DNA from: an uncultured Rhodanobacteraceae bacterium
Lineage (GTDB): Bacteria; Pseudomonadota; Gammaproteobacteria; Xanthomonadales; Ahniellaceae
Reading direction: 5' to 3'
NCBI GenBank assembly: GCA_937873105.1
Contig: CALMWD010000450.1
Span: forward strand, 1 to 17,741
Length of the DNA stretch: 17,741 bases
Every line of letters starts with the position of its first letter. Position 1 is the stretch's first letter. Below the pieces are notes generated by a model. The model had not been told where the DNA came from, made no database searches, and saw only the letters and a list, made by a program, of their open reading frames with translations. Positions 1 through 6,719 of this stretch are shown here, one piece after another. Position numbers and translations under genes: made by a program.

Positions 1-566
1 GCATTGTCGTGGTTCCAGATGTAGTACTGCGCGTCGATCGTGCGCTCGGCGGCGTAGCGCGGATCCTCGAGGCGGGCGAGTTCGCTGTCGGCGAGACGCA
101 GCGCGGTCGCCGCCGCATCGACGTCGCGGAAGAGGCGCAGCCGCTCGGTGCCCGCGGACAGCAGCAGCTCGGCCTGGTTCAGGCGCAATTCGGAGACGCT
201 GTCCATACGGTTCTCGGACACGCGCTTGATCGCCTGTTCGAGCAGGGCGGCGCGTTCGCTGAGCCCGAGCACCTCCTCGCGCAGACTGCGATCGAGCGCG
301 TCGTCGTCGTCGACGCGGCGGCTCAGGGCCGACACCTGGCGGCGCAACTGCGCATTCTCCTCCTCGACCAGCACGACCCGGCGCGTGATCGCCTCGCGTT
401 CCTGGATCGCGCGGTCGGTGGCGGCCGCGACGTACCAGAGCGCCGCCGCGGTGGCGATCGCCACCAGCAGCGCGAGCAGGGCCATCAGCCAGGTGCCGCG
501 TCCGGGAGCGGCCGCGCGTTCGTTCGATGTGTCGTTCATGCGGGTGTCTTCGCCTTCCTTGGCCAT
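1..566 (-). CDS. hemX: HemX-like membrane protein (uroporphyrinogen-III C-methyltransferase family), C-terminus cut off
   Basis: The protein begins with a short polar N-terminus, one membrane-spanning segment (WLMALLALLVAIATAAALWY), then a long charged helical region with heptad-like spacing (EEENAQLRRQVSALSRRVDD) typical of HemX proteins. It runs off the left edge of the window, so only about 188 residues are visible. HemX proteins are inner-membrane proteins encoded next to hemD; they are annotated as uroporphyrinogen-III methyltransferases, but no catalytic SAM-binding motif is visible here and the real role is unclear. It follows hemD on the same strand, so the two are probably co-transcribed. 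I chose the ATG at 566, four bases after the hemD stop. An in-frame ATG at 539 is possible and has a purine-rich AAGGAAGG upstream, but that lies about 13 nt away, which is too far for a good ribosome-binding site. Confidence 0.85.
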   Translation of the reverse strand, partial: MAKEGEDTRMNDTSNERAAAPGRGTWLMALLALLVAIATAAALWYVAAATDRAIQEREAITRRVVLVEEENAQLRRQVSALSRRVDDDDALDRSLREEVLGLSERAALLEQAIKRVSENRMDSVSELRLNQAELLLSAGTERLRLFRDVDAAATALRLADSELARLEDPRYAAERTIDAQYYIWNHDN

Positions 567-570
567 GCTA

Positions 571-1332
571 TCAGCGCGACCGTTCGATCGCGGCGATCAG
601 ATCGAGGCCGCGTGCCGAGTCCGCGACCACGACGTCGGCGCAGTGCATGCCGCGCGCCAAGGCCGCCAGGCGCTCGCTGCTGACGAACACCGTCGCCGCG
701 GCCAGGCGCAGCCAGCGGGTCTCGCCGAGCAGGGCCGGCAACGCCAGCAGGGCCTCGCGGCTGCTGACGATCAATTGCGGACGCGCCATCGCGTCGATCC
801 GGCGCAGGCGGTCGGCGCGCGCCGGGCAGGGCACGCGGTCGTAGACCGGGAGATCGGCGGCGTCGACGCCGCGTTCGCGCAGACGCTGCACCAGCCAGTC
901 GCGGCCGCCGGCGCCGGTGATGCGCACCACGCGACGCGCCTGCGCCAGCCACGGATGCTGGAGCACTTCCTCGCTGCGGAATCCCGATGCCGGCAGCTCG
1001 GCACGTATGCCGTGGGCCGCCAGCGCGTCCGCCGTGGCCGGTCCCTGGGCGATCACGCCGCCGCGCGGCAGCCAGTCCGGCACCACCGCGAACGCATGGC
1101 GGACCGCCAGCGTGCTCGCGGCCACGACGACATCGGCATGGGCGGCGGCACGCAAGGCCAGGGCCAGGACCTCGGGATCCCGGCGCGGCACCACGCGGAA
1201 CGGCGCCAGGCTGACGACCTCGGCGCCGCGCCGTCGCAGTGCGGCGGCGAAGGCGCGGTTTTCGCCGGCCGGGCGCGTCAGCACGAAGCCGCGTCCTCGC
1301 AACCGTTCGTTGTCCCTGGGGGGCGCGTCCAT
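571..1332 (-). CDS. hemD: Uroporphyrinogen-III synthase
   Basis: This 253-residue protein matches the HEM4 family in length and layout: an N-terminal GFVLTRPAGEN segment, a first domain with the REAEV-like RRRGAEVVSLAPFRVVP, a middle GVIAQGPATADALAAHGI segment, and a second domain with VRITGAGGRDWLVQRLRERG, LPVYDRVPCP and FVSSERLAAL. The enzyme closes and inverts ring D of hydroxymethylbilane to make uroporphyrinogen III, the branch point to haem, sirohaem and corrinoids, in the cytoplasm. The ATG at 1332 is favoured because family similarity starts right after it; the open frame extends much further upstream only because it is antisense to the thioesterase gene. A TAACCT box lies 7 nt before the start, which would give a very short leader or none. 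The hemX-like gene follows 4 nt after its stop. Confidence 0.93.
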   Translation of the reverse strand: MDAPPRDNERLRGRGFVLTRPAGENRAFAAALRRRGAEVVSLAPFRVVPRRDPEVLALALRAAAHADVVVAASTLAVRHAFAVVPDWLPRGGVIAQGPATADALAAHGIRAELPASGFRSEEVLQHPWLAQARRVVRITGAGGRDWLVQRLRERGVDAADLPVYDRVPCPARADRLRRIDAMARPQLIVSSREALLALPALLGETRWLRLAAATVFVSSERLAALARGMHCADVVVADSARGLDLIAAIERSR

Positions 1333-1339
1333 GCGGCCA

Positions 1340-1345
1340 AGGTTA
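1340..1345 (-). promoter_or_regulatory. Possible -10 element of hemD
   Basis: The minus strand reads TAACCT ending 7 nt before the hemD ATG. If it is a -10 box, transcription would start at or within a few bases of the start codon. No convincing -35 box is visible, so this is a weak call based on position and on similar boxes at other genes in the window. Confidence 0.3.
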
Positions 1346-1402
1346 GTCCGCTTCGGCGCGGGCGTCATCGTCCGGCGCTTGCGCAGCGAGCGATCCAGCC
1401 GG

Positions 1403-1408
1403 CAGACT
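1403..1408 (+). promoter_or_regulatory. Possible -10 element of the thioesterase gene
   Basis: CAGACT lies 5 nt before the ATG at 1414, with a TTGCGC about 18 nt further upstream as a candidate -35 box. There is no Shine-Dalgarno sequence between it and the start, which would fit a leaderless transcript. This is inference from spacing only. Confidence 0.3.
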
Positions 1409-1413
1409 GGGGC

Positions 1414-1872
1414 ATGATCCACGACCCGCTCTCGCTCGAGCGCACCATCCTCGAAACCATTCCGATGGCGCGCGCCATGGGCATCGGCGTGCTCGACTAC
1501 GACGGCCACCGCATCGCCTTGCAGGCGCCGCTGGCGCCGAACGTCAACGACAAGGGCTGCGCCTTCGGCGGCAGCCTCGCCAGCCTGATGACGCTGGCCG
1601 CCTGGGGCCTCGTGAACCTGAAACTGGCCGAGGCCGGCGAACAGGCCGAAGTGTTCGTTGCCGACAGCGCCATCAGTTACCTCAACCCGGTCTGGGACGC
1701 GCTGACGGCCGAAGCCGCCGCCGAACCCGGCCAGGACTGGGACCAGTTCATCGCCGACCTGCGTGCGCGCGGTAAGGCGCGCATCACGATGATGGCCGAG
1801 GTCGCGGTCGCGGAAGGCGGCGGCGTCGCCTGCCGCATGTTCGGAAAGTTCGTCGCCAAACGGAGTGCCTGA
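1414..1872 (+). CDS. YiiD C-terminal-type hot-dog thioesterase, putative
   Basis: The 152-residue protein looks like the stand-alone form of the putative thioesterase domain found at the C-terminus of YiiD. The hot-dog core is visible as QAPLAPNVNDKGCAFGGS followed by the long central helix SLMTLAAWGLVNLKLAEAG, then the strand VFVADSAISYLNPV, and late strands ARITMMAEVAV and GVACRMFGKFVAK. Members are thought to act on acyl-CoA or acyl-carrier thioesters, but the natural substrate is not known. The ATG at 1414 was chosen because the domain begins immediately after it and the upstream extension of the frame is antisense to hemD. It is divergent from hemD, with 81 nt between the two starts. The lipoprotein gene starts 1 nt after its stop, so the two are probably one operon and translationally coupled. 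Confidence 0.82.
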   Translation: MIHDPLSLERTILETIPMARAMGIGVLDYDGHRIALQAPLAPNVNDKGCAFGGSLASLMTLAAWGLVNLKLAEAGEQAEVFVADSAISYLNPVWDALTAEAAAEPGQDWDQFIADLRARGKARITMMAEVAVAEGGGVACRMFGKFVAKRSA

Positions 1873-1873
1873 G

Positions 1874-2278
1874 ATGCGCAAGCTGACGCGAATCGTCGCC
1901 CTGCTGGGATTCGTGCTGCTGGTCGCCTGCGCCGGCAAACGCGAGGAGGACAAGTTGCTCGACCTGACGCTCGACCAGTACGCCGCCGCGGTGCGCTGGG
2001 GCAGCGTCGACGATGCGATGGCCTTCCTCGCGCCGGAAGCGCCGCGCCCGACCGCCTTCGAACTCGAGCGCCTGAAGCAGTTGCAGGTGGCCGGTTACCG
2101 CGAGCAGCCGCCGGTCGTGCTGTCGCCGACCGAAGTCGAGCAGATCGCGCAGATCGACTTCGTGAACCGGCACACGCAGGAAGGGAAGTCCGCGATCGAA
2201 CGCATGCGTTGGCGTTACGACGCCGCCGCCAAGCGCTGGTGGCTGGTCAGCGGCATTCCCCGGCTGCGCGCGCCCTGA
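1874..2278 (+). CDS. Small exported lipoprotein of unknown function
   Basis: This 134-residue protein begins MRKLTRIVALLGFVLLVAC, a classic lipoprotein signal with two positive residues, a hydrophobic stretch and a lipobox ending at Cys19; the residue after the cysteine is Ala, not Asp, so outer-membrane sorting is expected. The mature part is about 115 residues and mixed in structure, with AVRWGSVDDAMAFL near the start and WRYDAAAKRWWLVSGIPRL at the end. That layout recalls small NTF2-like or conserved hypothetical lipoproteins, but I do not recognise a named family with certainty. The ATG at 1874 is preferred to the in-frame GTG three codons earlier because it puts the signal peptide at the N-terminus and sits one base after the thioesterase stop. 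No function can be assigned. Confidence 0.8.
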   Translation: MRKLTRIVALLGFVLLVACAGKREEDKLLDLTLDQYAAAVRWGSVDDAMAFLAPEAPRPTAFELERLKQLQVAGYREQPPVVLSPTEVEQIAQIDFVNRHTQEGKSAIERMRWRYDAAAKRWWLVSGIPRLRAP

Positions 2279-2333
2279 CCGGGGCGCCTGCCGGGGCGGC
2301 TGAACGGCAACCGTCGCGGCGATGCCCCAACCT

Positions 2334-2348
2334 GTGACGAACCGTCAC
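2334..2348. promoter_or_regulatory. Perfect inverted repeat upstream of the histidine kinase gene
   Basis: GTGACG and CGTCAC flank a 3-nt centre (AAC), giving a perfect 15-nt dyad 49 nt before the kinase ATG. Just downstream is TATCCT (2355-2360), a possible -10 box, so the dyad would lie across the -35 and spacer region. That fits an operator for a dimeric regulator. The regulator is unknown and the role is inferred from position. Confidence 0.4.
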
Positions 2349-2396
2349 GTCGGCTATCCTCGCGGCGGCGCCGATCGCGCTGTCCTCCGGTCTACG

Positions 2397-4589
2397 ATGC
2401 CCGTCCCGCGCCGCCCATCCCGCCTTCCGCGTCTGCTGCTCCGGGTCATCGGGTCGCTCGCGCTCGGGCTGGCGGCCATGCCGCCCACGGCCCGCGCCGA
2501 GGACTCGATCCCCACGGCGGATGCCGAACGCGCGCTCGCCGAGATCCGCATCGACCAGCTCAACCTCACGGCCGAGCAACTGGCGCGCGCGGATCCGACG
2601 CGGGCGGAACGCCTGGCCTCGGAAGCCTTCGTCGCCACACGCGACCTCCATTACGAACGCGGGCGCATCGAAGCCCTGCACAACCTCGGCCGCGTCGCCC
2701 GGCTGCGCGGCCAGTTGCAGGCGGCCAGCAGCTATCTGGTCGAAGCCCTGACGGCCGCCGAAGCGCTGGCCGACACGCGGCTGATCGCCAAGGTCGGCAA
2801 CAGCTACGGCACGGTGCTGGAACGTCAGGGCCTGGATGCGGAGGCGCTGGACCGGCACCAGCGCGTGCAGACGCTGTGGCGCGACCTTGACGACCTGCCC
2901 GGCCTGATCGCGTCCTCGATCAACATCGCGCGCGTGTTCGAACGCCGCCAGGCCTGGAGCGACGCCCAGCGGCACTACGAGGCCGCCTTGCAGCAATACG
3001 AGGACTATGCGGCGAAGGACCTCGTGCCCGCCCAGGACGTCGCCGCGATCTGGATGGGCCAGGGTCGCATCGCCCTGGGCCGCGGCCTCGTCGACCAGGC
3101 CGAATATGCCTTCACGCGCGCGCTCGACCTGCAGACCGAACATCGCGACGTGGTCGGCGAAAGCGCCGCCCGCACCGGGCTGGCGCGCGTCGCGGCGGCG
3201 CGCGGCGACGAGGCGGGCGCGGTCTCGGGTTTCGAACAGGCCTTGAACCTGGCGACCCGTGTCGGCGCACGCGCCGAGATGGTCGAAGCGCTGGCCGAGC
3301 TCGGCCGCTGGCATCTCGGCCGTTCCGGCGCCGAACTGTCCGGCGCGCAACGACGCGACCGCCTGCAGCGGGCGCTCGACTACACGCAACGCGCGCTCCA
3401 GCTCCTGCGCCAGGGCGAAAGCGACCGCACGATGCAGATCGGCCTGCACCGCCAGCTCGCGGACATCCACGAGCTGCAGGGCGACAACGCCCAGGCCCTG
3501 ACCGACCTGAAGACCGCGCACGAACTGCGCGAACGCCAGTACCGCGAACAGAACGAGGCCCGCTACGCCCTGCTCGCCAACGCGGCGAACATGCGCGAGC
3601 GCGAGCGCGAACTTCTCGCCCTGCGCGCGGCCAGCGAGCAGCAGGCCGAGATCCTGGCCCAGGAGACCCTGCTCAAGCGCGCGTTCGCGGCGGCGATGGT
3701 CCTGCTCGCCGGCATCGCGGTGCTGCTGACCGTGCGCTTCGTCGAGAGCCGGCGCGCCGCGCGCGAACGTACCGCGGCGAACGCGCGCCTCGCCGGCGCC
3801 TTGCAGACCGCGGAGCAGGCGCGCAGTCGCGCCGAGGAGGCCGACCGCGTCAAGACCGAGATGCTCGGCATCGCCGCGCACGACCTGCGCAACCCGCTGA
3901 GCTCCATCATCGGCTTCGCCGAACTGATCCGCGCCGAGCGCGAGTCGATCGAGCACGCCCGTCGCCACGCCAACATCATCATCGCCGCCGCCGAACGGAC
4001 CTTGAAGCTGGTCAGCGACCTGCTCGAATCGGCCGTGCTCGACGCCGGCCAGATCAAGCTGCAACAGGTGCCCTGCGACCTGTCGGTGCTGCTGGCCGAC
4101 GCCATCGCCCGCGTCGGCACGCGGGCGCAGGCGAAGCAGCAGCAGATCGACTTCCGTGCCGCGAGCGGCGCCATCGTGCTGGCCGACGTCGAGCGCCTCG
4201 ACCAGGTCTTCGAGAACCTGCTGAGCAACGCCATCAAGTTCTCGCCGATGAAGGGCCTGATCGAGGTCTGGATCGAGCTCGACCCCGAGCGCGCGCGCGT
4301 CGCCATCCGCGACTACGGTCCGGGCTTCTCCGTGGACGACCGGCGCCAGCTGTTCAAGCGCTTCCAGCGCCTGTCGGCGCGGCCCACCGGCGGCGAGAGT
4401 TCGACCGGCCTTGGCCTGGCCATCGTCAAGGACCTGGTGGCGCTGCACGGCGGCAACGTGCGCGCGGAATCCGAGGGCATCGGGCGCGGCGCCACCTTCT
4501 TCGTCGAGCTGCCGCGCCTGCTGCATCCGCCCTTGCGCCTGGCGCCGGCGGCGAACGAGACCGATCCGGCGCATCAACGCGCCGGCTGA
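2397..4589 (+). CDS. TPR-containing membrane sensor histidine kinase
   Basis: The 730-residue protein starts with a signal peptide (RLLLRVIGSLALGLAAMPP, cleavage likely after ARA at residue 34). A periplasmic region of about 390 residues is built of TPR-like helical pairs (e.g. EALHNLGRVARLRGQLQAAS, ASSINIARVFERRQAWSDAQ). A short coiled coil and a membrane segment at about residues 428-450 (AAAMVLLAGIAVLLTVRF) lead to a cytoplasmic kinase. The H-box HDLRNPLSS has the phospho-acceptor His495. The ATP-binding domain shows the N-box ENLLSNAIKFSP (Asn607, Asn611), the G1 box DYGPGF (639-644), LFKRFQRL and the G2 box STGLGLAIVKD (669-679). All key residues are present, so it should be active. There is no receiver domain and no response-regulator gene next to it, so it is an orphan kinase. 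The ATG at 2397 is chosen because it places the signal peptide at the N-terminus. The ligand is unknown. Confidence 0.92.
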   Translation: MPVPRRPSRLPRLLLRVIGSLALGLAAMPPTARAEDSIPTADAERALAEIRIDQLNLTAEQLARADPTRAERLASEAFVATRDLHYERGRIEALHNLGRVARLRGQLQAASSYLVEALTAAEALADTRLIAKVGNSYGTVLERQGLDAEALDRHQRVQTLWRDLDDLPGLIASSINIARVFERRQAWSDAQRHYEAALQQYEDYAAKDLVPAQDVAAIWMGQGRIALGRGLVDQAEYAFTRALDLQTEHRDVVGESAARTGLARVAAARGDEAGAVSGFEQALNLATRVGARAEMVEALAELGRWHLGRSGAELSGAQRRDRLQRALDYTQRALQLLRQGESDRTMQIGLHRQLADIHELQGDNAQALTDLKTAHELRERQYREQNEARYALLANAANMRERERELLALRAASEQQAEILAQETLLKRAFAAAMVLLAGIAVLLTVRFVESRRAARERTAANARLAGALQTAEQARSRAEEADRVKTEMLGIAAHDLRNPLSSIIGFAELIRAERESIEHARRHANIIIAAAERTLKLVSDLLESAVLDAGQIKLQQVPCDLSVLLADAIARVGTRAQAKQQQIDFRAASGAIVLADVERLDQVFENLLSNAIKFSPMKGLIEVWIELDPERARVAIRDYGPGFSVDDRRQLFKRFQRLSARPTGGESSTGLGLAIVKDLVALHGGNVRAESEGIGRGATFFVELPRLLHPPLRLAPAANETDPAHQRAG

Positions 4590-5260
4590 TCCCCGGCAGA
4601 CGGCAGCGCCGCGACGAAGGCGATGCGCTCGTCCACGGTCATCGCCAGCAGGCGTTCGTGCAGGGCGCGCCACGCCGGCGCCGGCAGTCCGCGCAGGTGC
4701 GCGGCCAGGCGCTGGCGCTCGGGTGCGGTGAAACGCGCCATCATCTCCTCGATCGCGGCACGTTGTTCCGGCGGCACCTGCTGCAGGAAGCGTTCGCGCG
4801 CACCGAGCTGCTGCTGCGCCCGCATGCCGTCCAGCCAGGCGCGGCGCTCGCCCGGCGTCATGCGCTCGAAGCGCCGGCGCATCTGGGCACGCTGTTCGGG
4901 CGGCAACTGCTGGAAACGCTGGTAGGCGCCGCGCAGCCGCTGCTGCTGTTCCGGCGGCAGCTGCCGGAAGGCGCGGTATCGCTCGCGAATGCGCTGCTTC
5001 TCGCCATCGGGCAGCTGCTGCCAGTCGCCGAAGCGGCGTGCGGCCTCCCGCTTCTGTTGCGGCGTCAGCCCGTTCCAGCGTTGCGCGCCGAGACGCAGAT
5101 TGCGCTGCGTCTCCGGCGCCAGCGTCGACCACTGTTCCGCGAACGGCATCAGCACGCGCTGCTCGGCCGGGGTCAGCGTGTCGAAGTCGACGCGCTCGGC
5201 CGCCACGATCTGGCCGACCCCGGCCAGCACGAGCCACAGCAGGGCGCGCAGGCTAGTCAT
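4574..5260 (-). CDS. Exported DUF3106 domain protein
   Basis: The 228-residue protein begins with a signal peptide (MTSLRALLWLVLAGVGQIVAA). The rest is made of short, highly charged helical units built around a recurring L-x-P-E-Q/E-R pattern about every 14-15 residues (LTPAEQRVLMPF, LTPQQKREAARRF, LPPEQQQRLRGAY, LPPEQRAQMRRRF, MTPGERRAWLDGM, VPPEQRAAIEEMM). This is the DUF3106 pattern, found in exported proteins of beta- and gammaproteobacteria, often downstream of a sigma factor; it also recalls the helical repeats of the Zn/Cu-binding periplasmic CpxP/ZraP group, but no such role is shown. The ATG at 5260 overlaps the stop of the preceding small gene by 8 nt (ATGACTAG). An ATG 12 codons upstream is in frame but would push the signal peptide inwards. 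Its 3' end overlaps the convergent kinase gene by 16 nt. Confidence 0.85.
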   Translation of the reverse strand: MTSLRALLWLVLAGVGQIVAAERVDFDTLTPAEQRVLMPFAEQWSTLAPETQRNLRLGAQRWNGLTPQQKREAARRFGDWQQLPDGEKQRIRERYRAFRQLPPEQQQRLRGAYQRFQQLPPEQRAQMRRRFERMTPGERRAWLDGMRAQQQLGARERFLQQVPPEQRAAIEEMMARFTAPERQRLAAHLRGLPAPAWRALHERLLAMTVDERIAFVAALPSAGDQPAR

Positions 5261-5465
5261 CGGCTTCGACGCGTTCGGGGCGGGACGGCGGTTCATCGGT
5301 TCGGGCTTCGTCTTCGTTGCGGGTCTCGGGTTTCGGCGATGCGTCGTCTTGCGCGGCGACTTCGATCGGATCTTCGGGGCGGCCCTGGTCGTCGGCGAAC
5401 TCGGCGAGATACAGCAGCAGTTCGGCGCTCGGCGCCGGTTCGGCGGCGCGTCCGTCCGCCGTCAA
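5253..5465 (-). CDS. Short acidic protein of the sigma-factor operon, start uncertain
   Basis: About 70 residues are clearly protein-like: AEPAPSAELLLYLAEFADDQ followed by a very acidic, proline-rich tail ending RPERVEADD. The only normal start codon near the 5' end is a TTG at 5465, which overlaps the stop of the preceding gene as TTGA. However, the same frame continues upstream with a strongly hydrophobic stretch (RLLCLAGCAAVLGIGL, then TADGRAAEP) that looks exactly like a signal peptide with a cleavage site, and no ATG, GTG or TTG precedes that stretch nearby; a CTG lies within it. So either the protein starts at an unusual codon or a base change or sequencing error has removed the start. 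It sits between the anti-sigma-like gene and the DUF3106 gene, overlapping both. The function is unknown. Confidence 0.6.
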   Translation of the reverse strand: MTADGRAAEPAPSAELLLYLAEFADDQGRPEDPIEVAAQDDASPKPETRNEDEARTDEPPSRPERVEADD

Positions 5466-5824
5466 CCCGATTCCGAGGACGGCTGCGCATCCAGCCAGGC
5501 ATAGAAGTCGAGCTCCTGGTACAGATCGAGCTGCTCCTCGCCGGCGAGCATCGAAAAGTCCTCGGGCGCCGCGACCGCAGTCGGCGGCGCCACCGTCGAC
5601 GGCACCACCCGCGGCCAGATCGCCACCGCCAAGGCCAGCGAGGCGGCGGTCGCGAACAGCGTCGGCCACAGCCAGGGTCGCGGTTGCGGACGTCGCGCCG
5701 CCTGCAGGGCGGCCTGCCGCGCCCGATTCAGGCGCGACAAGGTCGTCGCGTCCAGGTCGCGGGCGCTGTCTTCGAGCTGCTGGCGGATGCGTTGCGTCCA
5801 CGGGTCCTCGTCGTGCTCAGCCAT
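5462..5824 (-). CDS. Probable anti-sigma / DUF3619-like single-pass membrane protein
   Basis: The 120-residue protein begins MAEHDEDPWTQRIRQQLEDS, a charged cytoplasmic helix followed by LDATTLSRLNRARQAALQAA, then one membrane segment (LWPTLFATAASLALAVAIW) and a short periplasmic part ending in FYAWLDAQPSSESG. A small N-terminal cytoplasmic region with the S-R-L-x-x-A-R-x-x-A-L motif, one membrane helix and a position directly after a sigma gene match DUF3619-type proteins, which are thought to act as anti-sigma factors. No zinc-binding HxxxCxxC motif is present, so it is not a ZAS-type anti-sigma factor. The ATG overlaps the sigma stop by 8 nt (ATGGCTGA), implying coupled translation in near equal amounts. 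The sigma-binding role is inferred from context. Confidence 0.78.
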   Translation of the reverse strand: MAEHDEDPWTQRIRQQLEDSARDLDATTLSRLNRARQAALQAARRPQPRPWLWPTLFATAASLALAVAIWPRVVPSTVAPPTAVAAPEDFSMLAGEEQLDLYQELDFYAWLDAQPSSESG

Positions 5825-6413
5825 GATGATGCTCCAGTCGGGCGCGCAATGCGCCCATCGCGCGCGACAAATGCGTCTTGACGCTGCCTTCGCTGCAGGC
5901 CATCGCACGCGCGGTATCGGCGACGTCGAGCCCTTCCCAGATGCGCAGCAGGAAGGCCTGGCGCTGGCGATGCGGCAGGGCACGCAGCGCCGACTCCAGG
6001 GCTGCGGCGGTTTCTCCGTCGGCCACCGCCTGCCAGGGCTGGGCGACCTGGGCATCGGCGACGTCGGCGAGCGCATCGACGTCCTCGCCCTCGCGACCGA
6101 CCAGCCGATCGATCCAGCCGAACCAGCGCGAGCGCACCTGGTGCCGGCGATGGAAATCGAGCACCCGGCTGTCGAGCACCCGATGGAACAGCGGCGCCCA
6201 GTCGGCGGCGGGCTTGTCGCGGTAGTTGCGGACAAAGGTCAGCATGCAGTCCTGAACGATGTCGAGCGCGTCGTCGCGGCTCCCGACCGCGAATTCGGCC
6301 ATACGCAACGCGCGCCGTTCGATGCCGCGCAGGAAGGCGTCGAGCGCATCGTGGTTGCGCGAGGTCGCGGGGCGGTCGCTGTCCATCCAGTGCATCGCCA
6401 GGGTCGGGGTCAT
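5817..6413 (-). CDS. RNA polymerase sigma factor, ECF-like sigma-70 family
   Basis: The 198-residue protein has the two-domain layout of ECF-type sigma factors. Region 2 reads LDAFLRGIERRALRMAEFAV, then RDDALDIVQDCMLTFVRNYR; the linker contains RVLDFHRRHQVRSRWFGWID; region 4 has ALRALPHRQRQAFLLRIWEG followed by the helix-turn-helix VADTARAMACSEGSVKTHLS. It directs RNA polymerase to a specific promoter set, probably under control of the protein encoded just downstream. Three in-frame ATGs are possible at 6413, 6395 and 6386; none has a Shine-Dalgarno sequence. A TACAAT overlaps the first ATG (6412-6417); if that is a -10 box, the true start is one of the later two. The gene heads a four-gene operon whose members all overlap, and faces away from priA. 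Confidence 0.88.
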   Translation of the reverse strand: MTPTLAMHWMDSDRPATSRNHDALDAFLRGIERRALRMAEFAVGSRDDALDIVQDCMLTFVRNYRDKPAADWAPLFHRVLDSRVLDFHRRHQVRSRWFGWIDRLVGREGEDVDALADVADAQVAQPWQAVADGETAAALESALRALPHRQRQAFLLRIWEGLDVADTARAMACSEGSVKTHLSRAMGALRARLEHHHG

Positions 6414-6417
6414 TGTA
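6412..6417 (-). promoter_or_regulatory. Possible -10 element of the sigma-factor operon
   Basis: On the minus strand the sequence TACAAT is close to the sigma-70 -10 consensus, in a very GC-rich stretch. It overlaps the most upstream ATG of the sigma gene, which would make 6395 or 6386 the real start. No good -35 box is seen at 16-18 nt. Confidence 0.35.
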
Positions 6418-6534
6418 GGTGCGGTCGTCGGGAAGGTTGCGGTGCCCGGAACGCAGCAGGACGGAAACGGTTGACACCGCCGGAAACAGCCGCTCCGCCG
6501 CATTCCTGCTGGGCCCGGGTTTGCGGTTTAGTTC

Positions 6535-6554
6535 ACAGGCGGGGAAAAGCCTGT
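6535..6554. repeat. Short inverted repeat (hairpin)
   Basis: ACAGGC and GCCTGT pair perfectly around an 8-nt loop (GGGGAAAA). No T-run follows on either strand, so it is not an intrinsic terminator. It could be an operator or may be chance. Confidence 0.3.
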
Positions 6555-6615
6555 CAAGTCCCCGACACGCGCCGGTCATGTCACCTTCCGTTGCCCGAGC
6601 CGAGAATGCAACCAT

Positions 6616-6643
6616 TTGATTTTAAAGCCTTCGTGGATATGGC
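6616..6643 (+). promoter_or_regulatory. Weak promoter-like sequence reading towards priA
   Basis: TTGATT (6616-6621) and TATGGC (6638-6643) are separated by 16 nt in an AT-rich patch. It would give a leader of about 250 nt in front of priA that carries the DnaA boxes. The -10 match is poor, so confidence is low. Confidence 0.25.
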
Positions 6644-6719
6644 TAGTTTTTGACCGGGCCAGGCGTAGGCCGCGCCATGACGCGCTCGGGCGAGTTTGTT
6701 GGAGGCTGAATCCACACAG

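Noticed and set aside
148..1413. Long N-terminal extension of the thioesterase frame back to 148
   Set aside because: It is antisense to hemX and hemD and has no thioesterase homology; the gene is called from 1414.
2247..5237. A 996-codon open frame antisense to the histidine kinase, running into the DUF3106 gene
   Set aside because: Same GC artefact; the kinase and DUF3106 frames have clear family motifs and this one has none.
5293..5502. A 69-codon ATG-started frame covering the small acidic gene
   Set aside because: Very arginine-rich product with no hydrophobic or conserved segment; the other frame gives AELLLYLAEF and the acidic tail and fits the operon overlaps.
6471..6476. TTGACA resembling a -35 box upstream of priA
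   Set aside because: No acceptable -10 sequence lies 15-19 nt downstream on the plus strand.
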